Of a DNA stretch of 64,000 nucleotides, positions 57,180 through 64,000 are shown in pieces (within the stretch, counting starts at the first letter, position 1; every line of letters starts with the position of its first letter). Source of the DNA: Bacillota bacterium (GTDB taxonomy: Bacteria > Bacillota > Sulfobacillia > JAJZYS01 > JAJYTV01); the NCBI GenBank assembly GCA_021799275.1, contig JAJZAT010000006.1:1-64000 (forward strand). The letters are read 5' to 3'. The translations under genes were made by a program, and so were the position numbers. The notes under the pieces are model-generated. The model was not told where the DNA came from. It searched no databases and saw only the letters and a list, made by a program, of their open reading frames with translations.

Positions 57180-57935
57180 ATGGCGACGGCGGAGGATTCG
57201 ACGCGGGAGTTCTTGCTTGAGGCCAGAGGCCTTGCGCGCCGCTACGGTCAGGGGGACGCGGTCGTGCAGGCCTTGCAGGGTGTGGATCTCGACGTGCGGT
57301 GCGGCGAGATGATCGCGCTGATGGGCCCTTCGGGCAGCGGGAAGTCCACGCTGATGCACATCCTGGGCCTGCTCGACCGCCCGTCCGCGGGCAGCTACCG
57401 CCTGGGTGGCCGGGACGTGAGCCGCGTCGGCTCCCGTGAGGCGGCAGAGCTGCGCGGACGCCGCATCGCATTCGTGTTCCAGGGCATCCATCTCATATCG
57501 CGGCTGACCTTGCAGAAGAACGTTGAGCTACCTATGGCGTACGCCCGCATGCCAGCCCCCGAGAGGCACCGACGGGCGGCCGAGAGTCTTGCCAGTGTCG
57601 GCCTCGGTCATCTCGCGCAGCGCCTGCCGAACCAGGTTTCGGGCGGCCAGGCCCAGCGCGCGGCGATCGCGCGCGCCGTGGCGCCGGGGCCAGACCTGCT
57701 CCTCGCGGACGAACCGACGGGTGCCCTCGACCGGTCCTCCGGCCGGGACGTGCTGGCCATCTTCCAGGAGCTGAACGCCTCGCTCGGGCTGACGGTGGTC
57801 GTGGTCACGCACGACCCCCTGGTCGCGCGGCACGCGCAGCGGCTGGTGGAACTCGAGGACGGACGTGTCGTGGCGGACCGACCCGTCGAGGATCGGCTCT
57901 TCGCCTGGCGCCAGGAGGGAGGTGCCAGAGGGTGA
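57180..57935 (+). CDS. MacB-type ABC transporter ATP-binding protein
   Basis: MGPSGSGKSTLMHILGLLDRP, VSGGQAQRAAIARAVAPGPDLLLADEPTGALD. Confidence 0.94.
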   Translation: MATAEDSTREFLLEARGLARRYGQGDAVVQALQGVDLDVRCGEMIALMGPSGSGKSTLMHILGLLDRPSAGSYRLGGRDVSRVGSREAAELRGRRIAFVFQGIHLISRLTLQKNVELPMAYARMPAPERHRRAAESLASVGLGHLAQRLPNQVSGGQAQRAAIARAVAPGPDLLLADEPTGALDRSSGRDVLAIFQELNASLGLTVVVVTHDPLVARHAQRLVELEDGRVVADRPVEDRLFAWRQEGGARG

Positions 57936-59143
57936 ACGCGTTCAGGATCGCCTTCGACTCGATCTGGAGCCATCGCACGCGCAGCGCCCTGACCGCGCTC
58001 GGCATCGTGATCGGCGTCTTTGCCGTGGTCACACTCGTGTCGCTCGGCACGGCCGTGCGCGACTTCGTGAGCGGCCAGTTCCGCTCCGTCGGCGCCAGCA
58101 TCTTCACCATCTCGCCGGCAAGCCCGGGCAACGGCTCGCCGGGCGAAGGGCACCCGTTCCATGGCGGCGGCCCATCCCCCTTCGGGGCTGGCGGCGTACC
58201 CAGCACCCTGACGGTTGGCGACAGCGCTGCGATCGCGGCCGTGAAAAGCCCGTCGATCCGGCGCGTGGCGCCGGTGAGCCAGCTGCCGCTGCCCGTGTCG
58301 ACCGGGAGCGGCGAACTGGCCGCCGTTGCCGTGATCGGCACGACCGCCAGCTACTTCCCGATGCAGCAGCTCTCCTTTGTGCGCGGTGGTTTCACGGGCC
58401 GAGGCGTCGCCTTGGGAGCCTCGGCCGCGAAGACCCTCTTCGGCGACACGAGGAATCCCATCGGGCGGGAGGTGCAGGTCGGATCGGCCCGCCTCAGGGT
58501 CACGGGCGTCCTGCGCAAGGGCGAGGGCATGCTCAGCCTGCAGGCAAACCAGTCGGTCTTCATGCCGGTGTCGCAGGGACTGTCGCTCGCCGGTCTCGAC
58601 AAGGTGTCGCAGATCATGGTCGAGGCGAGGGGCAACAGCCAGGTGGATGCCGCGGCGGCCGCGACGACGCGCGTCCTCGACCATCGTCACGCGCTCAGGG
58701 ACTTTCAGGTGATGAAGAACAGCCAGCTGCTGACGTCGATCAACCGGACGCTCGCCGTGATCACGGCCTTTCTGAGCGGCCTCGCGGCGATTTCGCTGAT
58801 TGTCGGCGGCATCGGAATCATGAACATCATGCTCGTCACCGTGACGGAGCGCTTCCGCGAAATCGGCATCCGCAAGGCTCTCGGTGCGCGCGATGGCGAC
58901 ATCCTCTGGCAGTTCCTCGCGGAGGCCATGGTACTCTCGCTGCTCGGGGGCCTGGTGGGGGTCGTCCTGTCCGCCTTCGCCGGCAGGATCATCAGCCATC
59001 TGGCGGGCCTACCGTCCGGACTGACACCGGGCGCGGTGCTGCTCGCGATCGCCTTTTCGCTGGCCGTCGGCGCGGTGTTCGGGGTGCTGCCGGCTCTGCG
59101 CGCGTCGCGGCTCATGCCGGCGGAAGCCCTGCGCAGCGAATAG
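57932..59143 (+). CDS. MacB-type ABC transporter permease
   Basis: RTRSALTALGIVIGVFAVVTLVSLG; GGIGIMNIMLVTVTERFREIGIRKALGA. Confidence 0.94.
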   Translation: MNAFRIAFDSIWSHRTRSALTALGIVIGVFAVVTLVSLGTAVRDFVSGQFRSVGASIFTISPASPGNGSPGEGHPFHGGGPSPFGAGGVPSTLTVGDSAAIAAVKSPSIRRVAPVSQLPLPVSTGSGELAAVAVIGTTASYFPMQQLSFVRGGFTGRGVALGASAAKTLFGDTRNPIGREVQVGSARLRVTGVLRKGEGMLSLQANQSVFMPVSQGLSLAGLDKVSQIMVEARGNSQVDAAAAATTRVLDHRHALRDFQVMKNSQLLTSINRTLAVITAFLSGLAAISLIVGGIGIMNIMLVTVTERFREIGIRKALGARDGDILWQFLAEAMVLSLLGGLVGVVLSAFAGRIISHLAGLPSGLTPGAVLLAIAFSLAVGAVFGVLPALRASRLMPAEALRSE

Positions 59144-59144
59144 C

Positions 59145-60728
59145 TCAGGCGCGGCGCAGGCGCCGCGCGATGATGCCGAGCAGCCATGCCACCTCTTCCG
59201 CGCCGAGCAGGCGCGCGATGACGAAGTAGGCCACGATACCGACCAGCATCGGCCACAGAAGTTCGATCAGGCCGCGCACGAGCGCCGGGCCGAACATCAG
59301 GAGCGGCGTCACATGCTCGCTCAGATAGACGACCGCGACCATGCCGACGCCGGCAAGAAGGGCCCGCACCGCCGTTCGGGCGGTACGCCGGCCCTGCAGC
59401 GGCCCTGCGCGCCGGCGCAGGGCGCCCAGCAGGAGCCAGGCGTTCAAAAGGCCCGTGAGGGAGTAGGCGAGCGCCAAGCCTCGTTCCCCGCCCGCGCCGT
59501 GCAGGCCTGAGAAGAGATGGACCAGGAGGAAGTTCAGGATGACACCGGCCACGAGCGAGATCATGCCGATCACGACCGGCGTGCGCGTGTCGCTGAGGGC
59601 GTAGAAGGCCCGCGCGAGGATCTCGTAGGCGGCGTAGCCCGTGATGCCGACGCTGTAGTAGATGAGGGCGCTCGACGTGACCAGCGTCGCCGTCCCGTTG
59701 AAGGCGCCATGCTGGAACAGCACCTCCACGATGGGCTCCGCCAGCAGCAGGAGGCCGAACGAGGCCGGGATCGTCACGAAGAGCACGATGCGCAAGGCAT
59801 CCGAGAACGACCGCCTGAAGCCGTGCATGTCGCGTGCGGCAGCTTGCCTGCTCAGGTTCGGCAGCAAGGTGATGCCTACGGAGATGGCGAACATGACGGG
59901 CACGAGCTCCACCCTGGACGCCAGGGTGAGGGCGTTGACGCTGCCCTGCGGCAGGGTGGAGGCGAGGTAGGACTGGTTCACGAGCAGGTTGATCTGCGCG
60001 AGCGACATGCCGAACGCCACCGGCAGCATCAGGCGGAAAATGCGACGGATGCCGGGGTGGTGCAGGTTCAAGGACGGAAGGTAGTGGGGGCGGAGGCGCA
60101 AGACCCCCCAGACCTGGACGAGGAAATTGAGGAAGGCGCCGATCAGGGTCGACCAGGCGAATGCGGCGATGCCGAAAGGACCGGCCAGGATGATGCCTAC
60201 GACGATGATGGCCACGTTGTAGATGAGTGGCCCGACAGCGGTGCCGAGGAAGCTCGAATAGGTATATTCGGTGCCGATCAGGACACCGTTGAGGCCATGA
60301 AAGAAGATGCTCGCGAGGGTGATGCGCGTGAGTTCGGTCGTCAGGGCGAGCTTTTGGGGACCGAAACCCGGCAGGATGAGGTGCAGGTACCACGGCGCGA
60401 GCAGCATGCCAAGGCCGAGTACGATAGCGAGTCCTACCGCCACGATGTTGAACGCGATCGACGTGACGCGCCAGACCTCGTCCTCGCGATCCTCGGAGAG
60501 GTAGCGGGTGAGGACCGGGATGAAGGCGGATGAGACGCCGCCGCCAATCAGGATCAGGTAGATCGTGTCGGGCACGAGGTAGGCCGCGTAGAAGGCGTCG
60601 GTCGCGAGGCCCTGGCCGAACAGGGCGGCGATGGCGGAGTTGCGGAAGAAGCCCAGGATACGCGACAAGACCATCGCCACACCGACGATGGCCGCCGCTC
60701 TGCCGATGCTCTGTGCCTGCCGGCTCAT
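59145..60728 (-). CDS. murJ: Lipid II flippase MurJ
   Basis: VLSRILGFFRNSAIAALFG...ADAFYAAYLVPD-like...FIPVLTRYL; start approximate. Confidence 0.93.
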   Translation of the reverse strand: MSRQAQSIGRAAAIVGVAMVLSRILGFFRNSAIAALFGQGLATDAFYAAYLVPDTIYLILIGGGVSSAFIPVLTRYLSEDREDEVWRVTSIAFNIVAVGLAIVLGLGMLLAPWYLHLILPGFGPQKLALTTELTRITLASIFFHGLNGVLIGTEYTYSSFLGTAVGPLIYNVAIIVVGIILAGPFGIAAFAWSTLIGAFLNFLVQVWGVLRLRPHYLPSLNLHHPGIRRIFRLMLPVAFGMSLAQINLLVNQSYLASTLPQGSVNALTLASRVELVPVMFAISVGITLLPNLSRQAAARDMHGFRRSFSDALRIVLFVTIPASFGLLLLAEPIVEVLFQHGAFNGTATLVTSSALIYYSVGITGYAAYEILARAFYALSDTRTPVVIGMISLVAGVILNFLLVHLFSGLHGAGGERGLALAYSLTGLLNAWLLLGALRRRAGPLQGRRTARTAVRALLAGVGMVAVVYLSEHVTPLLMFGPALVRGLIELLWPMLVGIVAYFVIARLLGAEEVAWLLGIIARRLRRA

Positions 60729-60978
60729 CGACCCGCCGCGTGCCGCAAAGGCCGCCATACCGCTTGCATCACGCCTCATTATACCTTGGCCCGGGGTAGG
60801 CCACACGAGCAGTATCCGCCCGCCTGCGAACGGACCATACGGACGTGCGCAGGCCCTGGGCGCATTGGTCCAGTAGAGGCCCCGAGGTTGTGGCAGACGC
60901 TGGGCTCGGCTAGCATGAATGGAGCAGGCGGTAGGCGAGGAGGGTGGGCCGGGCGCCTTTTGGCGTGTCGGTGCAAGG

Positions 60979-61359
60979 ATGAGTTGGAAGCTCGGCGTGC
61001 TTTGGGGCGTCCTCCTGACCATTATCGAATGGCTCGGCTATCTGGCCGCGCGCGGGGGTCTGCCGCAAGGCAGCGTATGGGTCTCCCTGCTGACGCTTGT
61101 CGTGTTCGGCTATATCGGCTACAGCGCGTTCAAGGTGTCGGGCAGCTGGGTGCAGTCGATCCTGACCGCGATGCTGGCGGGCATCATCACGGGGATCCTG
61201 GGGTCCCTGACGTTCTTCCTCGAACCGAAGCAGAGCGCGCTCAGCAGTATCGTCCTGATTGTCGAGACGGGGTTCGCGACGGCCGTATTCGCCCTGGCGC
61301 TCGGGGCTGTCGGCGTGACGGTGTCGCGACTCGTGCAGCGATTCAGGCATTCAACCTGA
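60979..61359 (+). CDS. Hypothetical membrane protein
   Basis: 4-TM-like 126 aa from internal Met. Confidence 0.65.
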   Translation: MSWKLGVLWGVLLTIIEWLGYLAARGGLPQGSVWVSLLTLVVFGYIGYSAFKVSGSWVQSILTAMLAGIITGILGSLTFFLEPKQSALSSIVLIVETGFATAVFALALGAVGVTVSRLVQRFRHST

Positions 61360-61372
61360 CGGGGGTGGGTCC

Positions 61373-62305
61373 GTGCTGCAGGGGTACTGGGCACAATTCC
61401 TGGACGTGACGGAAGAGGCGGCCATCGCCGCCCTGTCTCTTTGCGGCCGCGGCGACAAGAACGCCGCGGACCAGGCTGCGGTGGACGGCATGCACCGCGC
61501 GTTCGCCAAGGCGACCTTGAGCGCCAGGGTGGCGATCGGCGAGGGCGAGATGGACGAGGCGCCGATGCTCTACATCGGCGAAGAGCTCGGTGCGGGCGGA
61601 CCCTCATGCGACATCGCCGTCGATCCGCTCGAGGGCACGTCGCTCACGGCCGAAGGACGGCCTGGCGCGATGACCGTGCTCGCCGCGGGTCCGCGCGACG
61701 CCTTGCTGCACGCCCCCGACATGTACATGGAGAAGTTTTGCGCGGGTCCGGCAGCGAAGGGTGCGCTAGACCCTCAGGCGCCACTTTCGGAGAACCTTCG
61801 CCGGCTCGCGAAGGCTCTCGGCAAGAAGCCGGGCGAGCTGCGCGCGGCGATCCTCGACCGCCCGCGCCACCAGGAGATCCTGGCCGACTTGCGCTCCGTC
61901 GGGGCGGCGGTCACGCTGCTCCCGGCGGGCGACGTCGGACCCGCCATCGCGACCTGCCTGCCGGACGGCGACGTCGACCTCGTGGTCGGCACGGGCGGGG
62001 CGCCGGAAGGCGTGATCACCGCCGCCGCCGTGCTCTGCCTCGGCGGGGAGTTCTGGTGCAGGCTGAGGCCGGAGAACGACGAGGAGCAGCGGCGTGCCCG
62101 AGAGATGCTCGGCGGGAACGCGGAGAAGCTGCTCATGCTGTCCGACGTGGTGCGGTCGGACGATCTCGTGTTCGCTGCCACCTCCGTCACCGACTCGGTG
62201 GCGGGCCCGGCGCCGGAACGTGCCCTCGGCGGCTGCTATGTCCATTCGCTCGTGGTGGCTGGCGGGACGATCCGCCGCCTGCGCCGCTTCGTCCCCGGGA
62301 ACTGA
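61373..62305 (+). CDS. glpX: Class II fructose-1,6-bisphosphatase
   Basis: AIAALSLCGRGDKNAADQAAVDGMHRAF, VAIGEGEMDEAPMLYIGE, DPLEGTSLT. Confidence 0.96.
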   Translation: MLQGYWAQFLDVTEEAAIAALSLCGRGDKNAADQAAVDGMHRAFAKATLSARVAIGEGEMDEAPMLYIGEELGAGGPSCDIAVDPLEGTSLTAEGRPGAMTVLAAGPRDALLHAPDMYMEKFCAGPAAKGALDPQAPLSENLRRLAKALGKKPGELRAAILDRPRHQEILADLRSVGAAVTLLPAGDVGPAIATCLPDGDVDLVVGTGGAPEGVITAAAVLCLGGEFWCRLRPENDEEQRRAREMLGGNAEKLLMLSDVVRSDDLVFAATSVTDSVAGPAPERALGGCYVHSLVVAGGTIRRLRRFVPGN

Positions 62306-62323
62306 CGACCAGGGGGTCTCGGC

Positions 62324-62869
62324 ATCTACTGGCAAGTATGGCTTCTCGCCCTTTCGCTAGGGCTCGACAATCTTTCGGTGGCGGTCGGCATCGGCGTGCA
62401 GGGCGTGAGTCACCGGCGCGCCCTGCTCGTCGCGTTCGTCTTCGGCCTGTTTCAGACCGTGCTGCCGGCGGTGGGGCTCTACATCGGCCGACTGGTCGGG
62501 CCAAGACTTGGCGACACCGCCGGGTTCCTGGGGTTTGGCCTGCTCTTCGCGGTCGGCGTCGTAACCCTTGTCATGGCATTTCGCCCAGGCAAGAAGGCGA
62601 TGCACCTCGGCAAGGGCATCGGTCTTCTGCTGTCGGCCAGCGGCGTCAGCCTGGATTCGCTCGCGGTCGGGTTCTCGCTGGCCCTCGCGGGTTTTCCCAT
62701 GGTTCTCACCATTGTGGCGCTCGGCGTTTCCGCATTCGTCATGACGTGGATCGGCCTGCAGTTCGGTCGCGGGCTTGGCCAGTGGCTCGAGGAGTGGGCC
62801 GAGCGGTTCGCCGGCGCCGTGCTGGCCCTGACGGGCCTTGTGCTGCTGATTCTGAAGCTTGCCGCCTGA
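62324..62869 (+). CDS. MntP-family manganese efflux pump (start codon unclear)
   Basis: LLALSLGLDNLSVAVGIGVQG...SGVSLDSLAVGFSLAL; N-terminus extends upstream of GTG 62378 with no canonical start. Confidence 0.75.
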   Translation: MYWQVWLLALSLGLDNLSVAVGIGVQGVSHRRALLVAFVFGLFQTVLPAVGLYIGRLVGPRLGDTAGFLGFGLLFAVGVVTLVMAFRPGKKAMHLGKGIGLLLSASGVSLDSLAVGFSLALAGFPMVLTIVALGVSAFVMTWIGLQFGRGLGQWLEEWAERFAGAVLALTGLVLLILKLAA

Positions 62870-63008
62870 CGCCGGTCGCGAACGCGCTTGACCCGCAAAA
62901 ACCGCCGGTGGTATGGTACATGGGTGGCGCCCTGCAAGGGTGCAGTTTTGTCTGTGTCTCATCCCGGCCGCTTTTGCGTCCGGCCAGGCATCAAAGGTGG
63001 TGAAGGGT

Positions 63009-63209
63009 ATGAAGCCAGGTATTCACCCGAAGTACGAGCAGACGACCATCACCTGCTCCTGCGGCGCGGTCTACCACGTAGGTTCCACGAAGCAGAACGT
63101 GCGTGTCGAGATCTGCTCCGCTTGCCACCCGCTCTTCACCGGCGGACAGCAGCGCATCGTCGACACCGGTGGCCGCGTCGAACGCTTCAAGAGGCGCTAC
63201 GGTCTTTAG
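63009..63209 (+). CDS. rpmE: 50S ribosomal protein L31 (Zn-binding type)
   Basis: [64 protein letters not shown]. Confidence 0.97.
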   Translation: MKPGIHPKYEQTTITCSCGAVYHVGSTKQNVRVEICSACHPLFTGGQQRIVDTGGRVERFKRRYGL

Positions 63210-63210
63210 A

Positions 63211-63232
63211 GGGAGGCGGGCTACCGCCTCCC
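63211..63232 (+). terminator. Terminator after rpmE
   Basis: GGGAGGCGG-gcta-CCGCCTCCC followed by pyrimidine-rich tract. Confidence 0.75.
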
Positions 63233-63262
63233 TTCTCTCTGTCGGGCGGGAGGTCTGACGCC

Positions 63263-63721
63263 GTGCGAGCAGACTATGTGCGGGAGATGCGCGCCCTCGT
63301 CGGCTCGAGACCGCTGATCCTTGTCGGTGCCGCCGTCATCCTGCAGGCCCGCGATGGATCGATCCTGCTGCAGCGCAGGGCGGACGACGGCCTCTGGGGG
63401 CTGCCGGGCGGCATCATGGAGCCGGGCGAGAGCCTTGAAGAGACCGCGAGGCGAGAACTGCGCGAGGAGGTCGGGCTCGACGCCGGGGACCTTGCGCTCT
63501 GGCGCGTCTTCTCGGGCGAGCACATGTACCATCGCTACCCGAACGGCGACGAGGTGCACTTCGTCAACGCGTTCTTTGTCGGTGACGCGCCCTCGGCTCC
63601 GCCGGTGGCGGACCGGGAGGAGAGCCGTGAGGCGCGCTTCTTCCCGCTCGATGCGCTGCCCGAGAACCTCAGCATGGACCGCGTGGCCATCCAGGAATTC
63701 CGCAAGTACCAGGCCCTTTGA
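63263..63721 (+). CDS. NUDIX hydrolase
   Basis: GLPGGIMEPGESLEETARRELREEVGL Nudix box; GTG start. Confidence 0.93.
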   Translation: MRADYVREMRALVGSRPLILVGAAVILQARDGSILLQRRADDGLWGLPGGIMEPGESLEETARRELREEVGLDAGDLALWRVFSGEHMYHRYPNGDEVHFVNAFFVGDAPSAPPVADREESREARFFPLDALPENLSMDRVAIQEFRKYQAL

Positions 63722-63738
63722 GCCGGAGGGAGCCAGCG

Positions 63739-64000
63739 TTGGACGAACGACTCGAGGCCGCGATCCGCACCTATGACGACCTTGCGGTGGAGCTTGCAGA
63801 TCCTGAGCTTTGGCGCGACCCGGCCCGGGCGGCCGATCTGCGCCGCCGCCAGGGCGACGTGGAGGACCTGACCCTCGCCGCGCGCGCGATGGAGGCGACC
63901 GAGCGCCAGATCGCGGAGGCGCGCGCGCTTTTGCAGGAGGCGGACGATCCCGAACTGCGCGAGATGGCCCAGGACGAGGTGGCAAGGCTCGAGGAGCGTC
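63739..64000 (+). CDS. prfA: Peptide chain release factor 1 (5' part, runs off window)
   Basis: LDERLEAAIRTYDDLAVELADPELWRDPARAADLRRRQGDVEDLTLAAR...DDPELREMAQDEVARLEER. Confidence 0.8.
   Translation, partial: MDERLEAAIRTYDDLAVELADPELWRDPARAADLRRRQGDVEDLTLAARAMEATERQIAEARALLQEADDPELREMAQDEVARLEER

Noticed and set aside
58705-60393. 562-aa minus-strand ORF across the permease and murJ
   Set aside because: Low-complexity R/P/A-rich translation out of frame with two real genes.
61441-63003. 520-aa plus-strand ORF overlapping glpX and MntP
   Set aside because: Out-of-frame, Arg/Pro/Ala-rich; glpX and mntP frames are clearly the coding ones.

Overview
64-kb, high-GC, gene-dense chromosomal window. 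It looks like a spore-forming Bacillota-type bacterium: glmS ribozyme, CIRCE/groESL, spmAB, ytaF, a SpoIID/LytB protein, NiaR and a ydaO-type c-di-AMP riboswitch. I cannot assign a species. Most of the window is housekeeping: glmS, tatA, groES/groEL, moeA, tatC, selC (tRNA-Sec), mrp, a Rieske/cytochrome b-c complex, a System I cytochrome c maturation cluster (ccmE-?-ccmA-ccmB-ccmC-ccmD), a TCA run (citrate synthase-icd-mdh-malic enzyme-sucCD), panD, galU, minC, otsA/GH15, kamA, murJ, glpX, rpmE and prfA. No CRISPR array, rRNA operon, transposase or prophage was seen. Items most worth follow-up: (i) an isolated VirD4/TraG-like ATPase overlapping a replication-relaxation-like gene; (ii) a BNR-repeat protein translationally coupled to a GG-terminated MoaD/ThiS-like protein downstream of a DapA-family lyase and an MFS transporter; (iii) a c-di-AMP (ydaO) riboswitch plus terminator upstream of otsA; (iv) a Rieske protein with an N-terminal zinc-ribbon-like segment, a one-piece cytochrome b-c subunit and a coupled CsoR regulator; (v) an unknown protein embedded in the ccm operon; (vi) several palindromic operator candidates. 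All product calls come from reading the translations and motifs by eye; no database search was run.
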